A stretch of 64,000 nucleotides of DNA, from contig JAVRON010000082.1 in the NCBI GenBank assembly GCA_032162705.1, positions 1 through 64,000 of the forward strand. The letters are read 5' to 3'. Positions 55,810 through 64,000 of the stretch are shown one piece after another. The translations under genes were made by a program, and so were the position numbers. The notes under the pieces were generated by a model. That model made no database searches, had not been told where the DNA came from, and was given only the letters and a program-made list of their open reading frames with translations. This DNA comes from QHXN01 sp032162705 (GTDB lineage: Bacteria; Acidobacteriota; Blastocatellia; Pyrinomonadales; Pyrinomonadaceae). How positions within the stretch are numbered: position 1 is the stretch's first letter; every line of letters begins with the position of its first letter.

Positions 55810-56166
55810 TTAGTGCATCTTGAAGGGGCCGCCGCGGGCTTCGGGGTCGAGGTCGGGGCGGGCGGAGTCCTGTATGACTTCGTGCATCTCAAGGGAGTTG
55901 GGGCCCGTAAAGGCTTCACGGGGAAGTGTGCCGGATTGGGCATGGCCTTTGACGAATTCGTCGGAGCGCACCCAGTTGAGGAAGTCCTGGCGGGTGTGCC
56001 AGGTGGTGAAGACGACGTAGGGGTCTCCTTCGTTGACGGGGCGGAGCACAAGGTTCGAGATGAAGCCGGGCATCTTATCCACAAGCCCTGCGCGGTCGCG
56101 GAACCGGGCCTCGAAGGCGTCGGCGTATTCCGGGTTGACGTATATGCGATTGGCGACAGTTATCAT
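55810..56166 (-). CDS. Antibiotic-biosynthesis-monooxygenase-fold protein, heme-degrading type (HmoA/IsdG-like)
   Basis: 118 residues with MITVANRIYVNPEYADAFEARF, GFISNLVLRPV, VVFTTWHTRQDFLNWVRSDE and a His in FVKGHAQSG. The Asn, Trp and His triad used by IsdG-like heme monooxygenases is in place (N6, the Trp of TTWHT, the His of GHA), so heme degradation is a reasonable inference. No heme-uptake gene is next to it. Confidence 0.82.
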   Translation of the reverse strand: MITVANRIYVNPEYADAFEARFRDRAGLVDKMPGFISNLVLRPVNEGDPYVVFTTWHTRQDFLNWVRSDEFVKGHAQSGTLPREAFTGPNSLEMHEVIQDSARPDLDPEARGGPFKMH

Positions 56167-56220
56167 TGGCGGCTCCGTTCGTCGGAAAGATTAAGACCCG
56201 TTTTAAATCAGACAAGATAG

Positions 56221-56307
56221 GTTTGCCACAGAGACACAGAGACACAGAGATTAAGAATCTGAAATCTGAAATTTAATCTCTGTGTCTCCGTGTCTCTGTG
56301 GCAAATT
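56221..56307. repeat. CACAGAG-family palindrome with AATCTGAAAT centre
   Basis: TTTGCCACAGAGACACAGAG-ACACAGAGATTAA pairs with TTAATCTCTGTGTCTCCGTG-TCTCTGTGGCAAA. The centre AATCTGAAATCTGAAATTT replaces the GTTGAATTA core and matches words at 6171. Confidence 0.85.
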
Positions 56308-56359
56308 TGAAACGCTCTTTTAGCTCGCGTGTGGCGACTCCCCTTAGCGTGCGTGTGTG

Positions 56360-56776
56360 CTATTTCGCGAAGATGCGTGAACGGTCGGCGAAGGCTTTGA
56401 ACTCAAGCGCGTTCCCGCTCGGGTCGAGGAAGAACATCGTGGCCTGCTCGCCTACCTCTCCGCGAAAGCGCACGTAAGGCTCGATGATGAACTCGATGCC
56501 CGCGCCGCGCACGCGCTCGGCCAGTTGGTCGAACTGCTCCAAAGAGACGATGACTCCGAAGTGGGGCACGGGCACGTCGCGATTGTCAACGGGGTTCGAC
56601 GCCACGACGCCCGCCCCATCGGGCTTGAGGTGCGCGACGATCTGGTGGCCGAACAAATCGAAGTCAACCCATGCGTCGGAGCTGCGCCCTTCGGGGCAGC
56701 CGAGCACGCCACCGTAGAAGGAGCGCGCGGCATCGAGGTCGTGTACGGGGAATGCAAGGTGAAATAGTGTGTCCAT
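56360..56776 (-). CDS. VOC-superfamily (glyoxalase/bleomycin-resistance fold) protein
   Basis: 138 residues with two beta-alpha-beta-beta-beta units: FHLAFPVHDLDAARSFYGGV, LGCPEGRSSDAWVDFDLFGH, HFGVIVSLEQFDQLAERVRG, and MFFLDPSGNALEFKAF. Metal ligands His in FHLAF, His in PHFGV and Glu in LEFKAF are seen. Could be a dioxygenase-like or lyase-like enzyme; substrate unknown. The ATG is preceded by GAGGA inside a 27-bp duplication. Confidence 0.85.
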   Translation of the reverse strand: MDTLFHLAFPVHDLDAARSFYGGVLGCPEGRSSDAWVDFDLFGHQIVAHLKPDGAGVVASNPVDNRDVPVPHFGVIVSLEQFDQLAERVRGAGIEFIIEPYVRFRGEVGEQATMFFLDPSGNALEFKAFADRSRIFAK

Positions 56777-56830
56777 CTGCGTCCTCTTTTCTATGCTGAC
56801 GGGCTGCGTCCTCTTTTCTAGACGGACGGG
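56777..56830. repeat. 27-bp tandem duplication carrying the ribosome-binding site
   Basis: CTGCGTCCTCTTTTCTA at 56777 and 56804. On the minus strand the unit holds AAAAGAGGACGCAG, so the Shine-Dalgarno of the VOC gene is duplicated. Confidence 0.8.
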
Positions 56831-56836
56831 CCGGCC

Positions 56837-57115
56837 TTAATGGATAGTCTCTTCCTCCGTGCCGCCCCGCAATAGATGCTCCTCGGCTCGCTGCTCGCTT
56901 AAGGGTAAGTAGTAACTCTCCAACATCGTTCGCACCTGATGTGCGTCGTAGCCGTGCTCGGCCAGTCCCGCTTCGATCCGTTCGAGGTCGCCGCCCGTTG
57001 ACTCGAACATGCAGAGCGGATGCCCGCACCAGCGCGGCCCGGTGAAGTGCGCGTACGCGCCGCGCAAACAATCCCCCGGCTCGTGCTCGTAGTCGTCGAA
57101 GTCAACTGAAAACAT
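56837..57115 (-). CDS. Small hypothetical protein
   Basis: 92 residues (MFSVDFDDYEHEPGDCLRGA ...), acidic, with conserved-looking CGHPLCMFE and a His/Glu end. Read in the same direction as and 60 bp before the VOC gene, so probably one transcript. No family recognised; no signal peptide. Confidence 0.55.
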   Translation of the reverse strand: MFSVDFDDYEHEPGDCLRGAYAHFTGPRWCGHPLCMFESTGGDLERIEAGLAEHGYDAHQVRTMLESYYLPLSEQRAEEHLLRGGTEEETIH

Positions 57116-57242
57116 CGCTGCAGGCCCTGCCTTACCTATTCGTCAACGCCGTGCGCGAAGTTTACCGCGTTCCACCTCGCTTCTCTATCCCGCGACACGC
57201 TTTAAGCGATTTCCAACGGAGCCGCGCACGCGGCTTCGTCCC

Positions 57243-57911
57243 TCACTCCGGCATTACTTCAAGCGCGCGCCACATGTACCAGCTCGCCACAGACCTGTAT
57301 GGACGCCAGCGCTCGGCGTACTGCTCAAGCTCTTTGGGCTTCGGCATCTCGGCCAGCCCGTAAGTGACGGCGAAGCCTTTTCGCACCGCGTAGTCGCCCA
57401 CGGGCAGAACATCGGCACGGCCCAGCCGGAACATCAAGAGCATCTCGACCGTCCAGCGCCCGATGCCGCGCACTTCCGTGAGTCGCTCGATGATGGCTTC
57501 GTCGTCCATGCGCTTCAGGCGCGCAAGCGTCGGCACGGTGCCGTCGATGGTCTTGGCCGCGAGGTCTTTGAGCGCCGCCGTCTTTGCGCCCGACAGCCCC
57601 GCGCCCCGCAAATCCGAGTCCAACGCCGCGAGCACATCAACGGGGCGGAGCCTTTTGCTCCCGAAGAGTTCAAGGACGCGCCGGTGAATGGCCGCCGCCG
57701 CGTTGCCGTGCAGTTGCTGGTAGACGATGTTGCGCGCGAGCGCTTCAAACGGGCTGTGCATGTGGCGCAACTCCAACGCGAAAGGGCCCACGCGCTTCAT
57801 CAAGCGTGCGAGCACGGGGTCGGCTGCGGCGAGATGCCTTACGGCCTCTTCCGCGTCGTAGCCGAGTTCGTCTCTCTCTTCCGACGAATCTTTCACCTTG
57901 CGATTTGCCAT
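57243..57911 (-). CDS. DNA-3-methyladenine glycosylase II-like (HhH-GPD)
   Basis: 222 residues from the ATG at 57911. HhH-GPD base-excision glycosylase: FEALARNIVYQQLHGNAAAA, LTEVRGIGRWTVEMLLMF and catalytic Asp in LPVGDYAVRKGF. Removes alkylated purines such as 3-methyladenine. Lacks the N-terminal AlkA domain and the iron-sulfur cluster of EndoIII, so it is a single-domain AlkA/Mag-type enzyme. Confidence 0.92.
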   Translation of the reverse strand: MANRKVKDSSEERDELGYDAEEAVRHLAAADPVLARLMKRVGPFALELRHMHSPFEALARNIVYQQLHGNAAAAIHRRVLELFGSKRLRPVDVLAALDSDLRGAGLSGAKTAALKDLAAKTIDGTVPTLARLKRMDDEAIIERLTEVRGIGRWTVEMLLMFRLGRADVLPVGDYAVRKGFAVTYGLAEMPKPKELEQYAERWRPYRSVASWYMWRALEVMPE

Positions 57912-58027
57912 AACTCGAAGCACCGTCTAAGACTGCGGAGCAATGATAACCGACGAACTCCGTACAGTCATCGAGCCTTTCTCACGCCCCGGAACACGCC
58001 GGAGACAGCGGCCATGCAGAATGGGTC

Positions 58028-58055
58028 TTGATAAATCGCGGATTCCGAGTATTAT
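58028..58055 (+). promoter_or_regulatory. Promoter of the trypsin-like protease gene
   Basis: TTGATA, 16 bp, TATTAT. The gene starts at 58160. Confidence 0.55.
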
Positions 58056-58159
58056 CAAATCCCTTTTCGGTAGAGCCGTCGGTCTTGCTCTCGTTTGAGT
58101 CGAACGAATTCCTCGCGCTTGTAATTGTTACCCGCCCCTTGCCCGTAAGGAGACACGAG

Positions 58160-58882
58160 ATGAAGAGGATACTCTGCGGCGTCGCTTTCGTCCTGTTGGC
58201 CGCCTCCCTGCTCGCACCGCCGACGGCTGCGGACGACCCGATGGCCGCCGCCATGAAACAAGAGGTACATAGCGTGTCCCTCGACCTGAGGTTCGACAAG
58301 AAGGGTCGAAACTCGCTGCAACACGCGCTCTCGCTGCTCGACTGGGGGCCGAACGGGTTCGCCACCGCGTTCGTCGTCGGCGACGGGTTGGTGATGACGG
58401 CCTATCACGTCGTCTCAGGAAACCTTAGCCCTTCCAAGAAGTCGCAGTTGGGGTTCGGCTCAAAGGATCAACTCGAAGTCAAGGCATCCGTCAACGGCTG
58501 TCAGGCCACGGTCGTCCGTGTGGACGAAGAGGCCGACCTCGCACTCCTCAAGGTCTGCCGGACGCCGAAGCAGACGAGCACTCCCGCCTTTCAGGCGAGC
58601 CTCAGTCTGGATGAAAAGCTGCTCCTGATCGCACGGCCCAACGGCGACAAGGAGGTGCGGCGCGGAATCTTTTCGGGCCCCTACACGCTACGCGGCAAAC
58701 AATACTGGTCGGCCAAAATCGAAGGGCACGACGGCTTCTCTGGCAGCCCCGTCTACAACGACCGCGCGCAGATCATAGGCGTCTTCAGCGGCTATGATTG
58801 GGAGCAAAAGCTCGCGGTCATCAGCCCCGGCGAGAGGGCGCAAAAGCTTCTCGAAGACTACACCTCCGCTCCCAAGCCCTAA
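58160..58882 (+). CDS. Exported trypsin-like serine protease
   Basis: 240 residues from the ATG at 58160 (AAGGAG upstream). Signal peptide RILCGVAFVLLAASLLAP. Catalytic triad H83 (MTAYHVVSG), D126 (DEEADLALLKV) and S194 (GFSGSPVYN). The layout is that of DegP/HtrA-like proteases without a PDZ domain. GFSGSP rather than GNSGGP at the active site is unusual. Probably a periplasmic or secreted housekeeping protease. Confidence 0.88.
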   Translation: MKRILCGVAFVLLAASLLAPPTAADDPMAAAMKQEVHSVSLDLRFDKKGRNSLQHALSLLDWGPNGFATAFVVGDGLVMTAYHVVSGNLSPSKKSQLGFGSKDQLEVKASVNGCQATVVRVDEEADLALLKVCRTPKQTSTPAFQASLSLDEKLLLIARPNGDKEVRRGIFSGPYTLRGKQYWSAKIEGHDGFSGSPVYNDRAQIIGVFSGYDWEQKLAVISPGERAQKLLEDYTSAPKP

Positions 58883-58916
58883 GCTTAATCTTTTAAGTTG
58901 CGCATGACGTGCGGGA

Positions 58917-59011
58917 CGGTTCACCGCCGCAGGCGCGGAGTTCGCAGAGACTCGCAGAGGGTTGAATTAATCTGCGCCACCTCCGCGTACTCTGCGCCTG
59001 CGGCGGTGAAC
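58917..59011. repeat. CGCAGAG-family palindrome
   Basis: GGTTCACCGCCGCAGGCGCG-GAG pairs with TCTGCGCCTGCGGCGGTGAAC; centre CTCGCAGAGGGTTGAATTAA-TCTGCGCC keeps the GTTGAATTA core although the arms have shifted from CACAGAG to CGCAGAG. Confidence 0.85.
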
Positions 59012-59041
59012 GACTTCTCCCTATACACTCAACTGATAATC

Positions 59042-59095
59042 GAAGTAACCCCTTGCCAAGACAAGATTGAAGTAACCCCTTGCCAAGACAAGTTG
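59042..59095. repeat. 27-bp tandem duplication
   Basis: GAAGTAACCCCTTGCCAAGA-CAAG occurs at 59042 and 59069 in the gap between the protease and glnE; not over a stop codon here. Confidence 0.8.
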
Positions 59096-59147
59096 GATGC
59101 GAACGTCGCGGCGGCTACTTCCACGTCTGTCTATGGCATCTTTATCA

Positions 59148-62084
59148 TCAACCCGCCGTGATTCTATCGAAGGCGGCGCGGACTGCACGCATGCGCGCGG
59201 CGAGGTCAAAGGTGAGTGCAGCGGTGGAAGCGTAGCCGGCGCGGTGCGCGAGGTCTCGAAGGACGGGGTGGTCTTGCGCGGTGGGCAGACGCGTCGAGCG
59301 CCCCGCGAGAAGTCGCAGGTCGTGATCGAGCTTGCGCAGCAGCGTATAGCCTTCACACAGCGCCTCGAAATCCTCCACGCCGATTGAGCCTGCTTCGCGC
59401 AGACGCACGAGCGAGACGCGCGTCGAACGGTCGCCCTCTTCGTCCGGCAGTCGATCACGCAGTTGCATGTAGCGCACGGCAAAGTAAACGTCGAGCATCC
59501 CGCCCGCTCCGTACTTGATGTCGGTAGCGCGCTGTGTGCCGCGCTCGCGTTCGAGTCGCGCACGCACGCGGCGCGTCTCGGCTCGAAGGGTGTCCGCGCC
59601 AACGCGCCCGGCGGCCTCGTGGACGGCCCCGCGTGCGCGCGACTCAACCACGCGTCCGAACTCCAAGTCTCCGGCGACGGCGCGCAGCTTGACGTGCGCG
59701 AGCCACTCCCACACCTCCGCGCGCACGCTGAGGTACTCGACAAACGCACTCGACGAAGACGCGAGCGGGCCGTTCTTTCCGTCGGGACGCAGACGCAGAT
59801 CGACGCGATAGAGGTGGCCGTCGCGAGTAAAGCTTGAGAGCGCGTTGACGAGCAGCTCGACCATGCGCGCGTATGCCTGCTCGCAGGTCAAGCCACGTAT
59901 GGGCGAGGGCACGGCCTCGTCATAGACCATGACGAGGTCGAGATCGGAGCCGTAGTCCATGCCGCCGCTGGCGAGCCTGCCTAATCCGAGCACACTGAGG
60001 CGGGGCCCCGCCGCGAGTCTGCCGTATCGCCTTGCAAGCTCGCGGCGCGCGATGAGCAGCGCGACGTTGATGCTCGCCGTAGCCAGAGAGGTCTGGAGCG
60101 CGTTTGATTCGGTCTGGCCGAGGTCGCCCGCCACGTCGCGCGCGCCGATCTCGACGACGAGATGCGTCCAGGCGCGCCGGAGCGCGGCCAGTTCCGCGCC
60201 GAAGGTTTGCTCCGCATCAACAGCCGCGCGCAACAACGCGCGCTGGTCGCGTGCGAAGACCTTTGCGGCGGGCGTCAAGACCGAAGGGATGAGCGCGGGG
60301 TTCGCCGTCAGAATCTCGCCGAAGAACTCGGACGCGCCGCACAGACGCACCATCTCACCCAGCACACGCGTTGACAGCCTTAAGGTCTCGCCCGACTTTT
60401 CGAGCGACGCGGCGATGCGCGCGACCAGTCCGAGAGCGCGTTTTGAGTTGAGCGAGCGCGCGGCCTCTTCATGCAGCACACGCTCGACCTCTTCCGTTCC
60501 GACGACCCCTTCCGCTCCGACACCGACGCTTCCGTCGTTCTCTATCCGGCGCGCGAAGACTTCAGCCGCGGCACGCGCGTAAGCATCCTCCGCCCTCTCG
60601 CCCGGCTCCGCGGACGCGCGCGGCGGGGCAACAGCAACGTAAGACTCAGCGCCGCCTTTACCAACGTCAACACGTCCTTCGTCGGTGACGCCGAAGACGC
60701 GCCGGAATGCGCGGCTGACGGCAGACGTGTGCAGTCCGAGCGCCATGTCGAACTCTTCGAGCGCACGGGGCGGCGCGAAGTGCATGCGTCGCGCAAGCAC
60801 CGTGCGCCGCGCCTTGTCCTCGGGCACTGTGTGCGTTTGCAGTCCCTGCTCCATCTGCAAGCGGTGCTCGACGATGCGTAGAAAGTGATATGCGTCGGAC
60901 AGCTCGCTCCGCTCGCGTTCGTTGATGAGGCCGCGGTCGGCCACTCGCCCCAGAGAGATAAGCGTGTGCGGCGCTTGCAGCCAGGGGTCGTGCCCGCCGT
61001 GCGCGAGTTGGAGCGCCTGCGCGATGAACTCGATCTCGCGGATGCCGCCGCGACCCAGTTTGACGTTGAAGCCGCTTGAGTCTTCGGCGTGGAAGCGGTC
61101 GATCTTCTGCTTGGCGAGCCGCACGTCCGCGAGCGCCTGTGCGACCGTCCGGTCGAGACGATAGACGCGTTCGCGCACGCCCTCGCTGAAGCGCGCAAAC
61201 AGAGCAGGCGGCCCGGCGGAAGCGCGCGAGCGTATGAGCGCCTGAAGCTCCCAGGCGTGCGCCGAAGTGCGATAGTAGTTGAGCGCCTCTGCGAGCGAGA
61301 CGGCGAGCGCCCCGTCGCGCCCGTGCGGTCTCAGGCGCAAGTCAACGCGATAGGCCGCGCCCTCGCCCGCCGCATGGTTCCCGACGATGCGCGCCACACG
61401 CTCGGCCAGCTTGCAGAAGAACTCCCGGTTCGTTAAGCGCCCGCGCTCGCCCGCGTCCGAAGTCTCGCCGTCGTCGGAATAGAGGAAGAGGATGTCTATG
61501 TCGGAAGAGTAATTCAGCTCGCGCGAGCCGAGCTTGCCGAGGGCGACGACGACCGCCGAGGCCGGCGTCTGTCGCCCGCGCTCGTCCATGCACTGCGGCG
61601 TACCGTACAGATTCTCAAGCTCCTGACGTGCGAGGCTCAAGGCGTAGCGCAGGACACTGTCGGCGAGGTTCGATAGCTCCTCGGTCGTCTCGACGAGTGA
61701 AGTGGCGCGGCGTATGTCGTGGAGATAGACGCGCAGAAGCTCTCGCCGACGGAAGCGCGCGAGCGTGTCCTGCGGCGCGAGCTGTGAGTGCGTGAGCGCG
61801 AAGCGCGCCAGCGACTCGCCCAGCTCCTCGGTCGTCCTCACACGCGCATACGCCCTCTCGCGTGCGAGCCAGCCGAGATATTCAGGCGTCTGTTCGAGCG
61901 TCGTCGCCAGCAGAGGACTCCAGGCGGCCAGCGTCAACGCGTCGGACAGAAGCCCCTCTTCGCGCTCGAAGGCGCGCGACGCACGCGACGCCCCCGCCGT
62001 CACGCGCTCGTAAAAGAGTCGCGCGCCTTCGGGGTCGGGCAGCTCGCGCACGAGCGCCTCGATTGTCTCCGTCAATTTCTTCAA
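59148..62084 (-). CDS. glnE: Bifunctional glutamine-synthetase adenylyltransferase/adenylyl-removing enzyme
   Basis: 978 residues. Two nucleotidyltransferase domains: the N-terminal (deadenylylating) has VALGKLGSRELNYSSDIDIL; the C-terminal (adenylylating) has SVLGLGRLASGGMDYGSDLD. The two Asp pairs for metal binding are present. Modifies GlnA on one Tyr per subunit and is steered by PII and glutamine. It lies directly downstream of glnA in the same direction (154 bp between the ORFs, with a palindrome), so target and modifier are co-located. The Tyr target is confirmed in GlnA. Confidence 0.95.
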   Translation of the reverse strand: MKKLTETIEALVRELPDPEGARLFYERVTAGASRASRAFEREEGLLSDALTLAAWSPLLATTLEQTPEYLGWLARERAYARVRTTEELGESLARFALTHSQLAPQDTLARFRRRELLRVYLHDIRRATSLVETTEELSNLADSVLRYALSLARQELENLYGTPQCMDERGRQTPASAVVVALGKLGSRELNYSSDIDILFLYSDDGETSDAGERGRLTNREFFCKLAERVARIVGNHAAGEGAAYRVDLRLRPHGRDGALAVSLAEALNYYRTSAHAWELQALIRSRASAGPPALFARFSEGVRERVYRLDRTVAQALADVRLAKQKIDRFHAEDSSGFNVKLGRGGIREIEFIAQALQLAHGGHDPWLQAPHTLISLGRVADRGLINERERSELSDAYHFLRIVEHRLQMEQGLQTHTVPEDKARRTVLARRMHFAPPRALEEFDMALGLHTSAVSRAFRRVFGVTDEGRVDVGKGGAESYVAVAPPRASAEPGERAEDAYARAAAEVFARRIENDGSVGVGAEGVVGTEEVERVLHEEAARSLNSKRALGLVARIAASLEKSGETLRLSTRVLGEMVRLCGASEFFGEILTANPALIPSVLTPAAKVFARDQRALLRAAVDAEQTFGAELAALRRAWTHLVVEIGARDVAGDLGQTESNALQTSLATASINVALLIARRELARRYGRLAAGPRLSVLGLGRLASGGMDYGSDLDLVMVYDEAVPSPIRGLTCEQAYARMVELLVNALSSFTRDGHLYRVDLRLRPDGKNGPLASSSSAFVEYLSVRAEVWEWLAHVKLRAVAGDLEFGRVVESRARGAVHEAAGRVGADTLRAETRRVRARLERERGTQRATDIKYGAGGMLDVYFAVRYMQLRDRLPDEEGDRSTRVSLVRLREAGSIGVEDFEALCEGYTLLRKLDHDLRLLAGRSTRLPTAQDHPVLRDLAHRAGYASTAALTFDLAARMRAVRAAFDRITAG

Positions 62085-62165
62085 CGCGAGTCAAACATAG
62101 AACATGGATGGGCAGGATGAAAAGGAAGGACGAATGATAAATGATGAATGATGAGCTTGAACGAC

Positions 62166-62228
62166 GAACGCGGAGCGATGAACTGAAAGCCGAATAGCTT
62201 CAGTTCATCGTTCCGCGTTGCTGCGTTC
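62166..62228. repeat. GAACGATGAACTG-family palindrome between glnA and glnE
   Basis: GAACGCGGAGCGATGAACTG-AA pairs with TTCAGTTCATCGTTCCGCGT-T; loop AGCCGAATAGC. It starts near the glnA stop and separates it from glnE, and so may limit read-through. Confidence 0.85.
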
Positions 62229-62237
62229 AGAGTTTGG

Positions 62238-63662
<1,425 letters not shown>

Positions 63663-63790
63663 GTTATCTCCTGAATGTTCTTTTGAAGGGGGTGGAAGGT
63701 ATTGGCCGCCCTTGGCGGGCAGCGGCGGTGCGGCGGAAACGAGATCGGGGTGTGCGTCATCAAGCGTTCGGGACGCGGTAAAAAACAGGC

Positions 63791-63818
63791 ATTATAGCCG
63801 CGCACCGACGTGTGTCAA
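63791..63818 (-). promoter_or_regulatory. Consensus sigma70 promoter of glnA
   Basis: Minus strand TTGACA, 16 bp, TATAAT: both hexamers are perfect. It ends about 130 bp before the glnA start; no sigma54 -12/-24 motif (TGGCAC-N5-TTGCA type) was seen nearby. Confidence 0.85.
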
Positions 63819-63939
63819 GGGCTTCACCCCCGGTGGCGGCGCACGATGAAAAAGAGCATGACGCCGCGTCCGTCCTTAAACCTTTCTTGCACGTGATTTA
63901 GCGCCACACCGCCCGCGGAAGCCCCGAAAAAAATAGTTT

Positions 63940-63968
63940 TTGACCGGCCCCCCTCTTTTCTGTTAAAT
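63940..63968 (+). promoter_or_regulatory. Forward promoter at the right edge
   Basis: TTGACC, 17 bp, TTAAAT, directed out of the window. The gap 63819-63939 between it and the glnA promoter has no gene. Confidence 0.45.
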
Positions 63969-64000
63969 TGCGCGATTAAGTAAGTCCAATCCAGATGTCT

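Noticed and set aside
63663..63790. Glutamine riboswitch (glnA type) before glnA
   Set aside because: The leader lacks recognisable conserved elements of that RNA; only weak stems are seen.

Overview
The window is GC-rich bacterial chromosome, most likely from the phylum Acidobacteriota (Blastocatellia-like). The clues are a VWFA-related protein of the type first described in acidobacteria, the C-terminal end of an Oar-like TonB-dependent receptor, a long Ser/Thr kinase with a formylglycine-generating-enzyme-like sensor end, and many exported repeat or propeller proteins of unknown role. This assignment is inference from gene content; no rRNA is present. There is no prophage, plasmid backbone, CRISPR array or intact transposase. 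Most genes are housekeeping genes in short operons. Near-consensus sigma70 promoters (TTGACA, 16-18 bp spacer, TATAAT-like) can be read directly upstream of several of them.

Layout. 1-700: 5' end of tuf on the minus strand, preceded by tRNA-Thr(TGT), Tyr(GTA), Gly(TCC) and Thr(GGT), the classic tRNA-tufB arrangement. 0.9-9 kb: an exported repeat protein, pgsA and uvrA from back-to-back promoters, a deoxyhypusine-synthase-like protein, a MITE-like palindrome, a miniature receptor-like protein and a DksA/TraR-type regulator. 9-16.5 kb: a Xer recombinase, a di-heme oxidoreductase with a long leader, a VWFA protein coupled to trmFO, and an exported LolA-like protein. 16.5-21 kb: an acidic/basic pair of small proteins, tRNA-Thr(CGT), an SH3-like exported protein, mscL, lexA and a single-domain response regulator. 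21-28.9 kb: two SYLF lipid-binding paralogs, copA, a small acidic protein, a TPR protein and a TlpA-like lipoprotein. 29-35 kb: a kinase-FGE fusion, pilT and ilvE. 35-46 kb: a dipeptidase, a GntR-type regulator, a VanY-like peptidase, leuS, a LEA-like protein, an iron-permease-family protein, a lytic transglycosylase, a BNR protein and a CoA-type Nudix hydrolase. 46-52 kb: a PQQ-like propeller, a di-heme protein, and a flavin monooxygenase with an SDR. 52-59 kb: fbp, galM-galE, a heme-oxygenase-like ABM protein, a VOC protein, an AlkA-like glycosylase and an exported trypsin-like protease. 59-64 kb: glnE and glnA, which form the adenylylation circuit; the target Tyr is present in GlnA.

The most unusual content lies between the genes. 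First, about fifteen intergenic palindromes of 60-260 bp belong to several sequence families: CACAGAG words, CCCGACCGTGAGGGAGGGC, GAACGATGAACTG, CTAGCCT heptamers and GTGACAT. They are often nested inside one another, and the CACAGAG family has a recurring centre containing GTTGAATTA. Second, short tandem duplications (about 17-28 bp) sit on stop codons or stop-to-start junctions at many loci. The clearest is five 17-bp units running from the stop of the BNR gene to the start codon of the Nudix gene. Neither pattern is explained by the genes.
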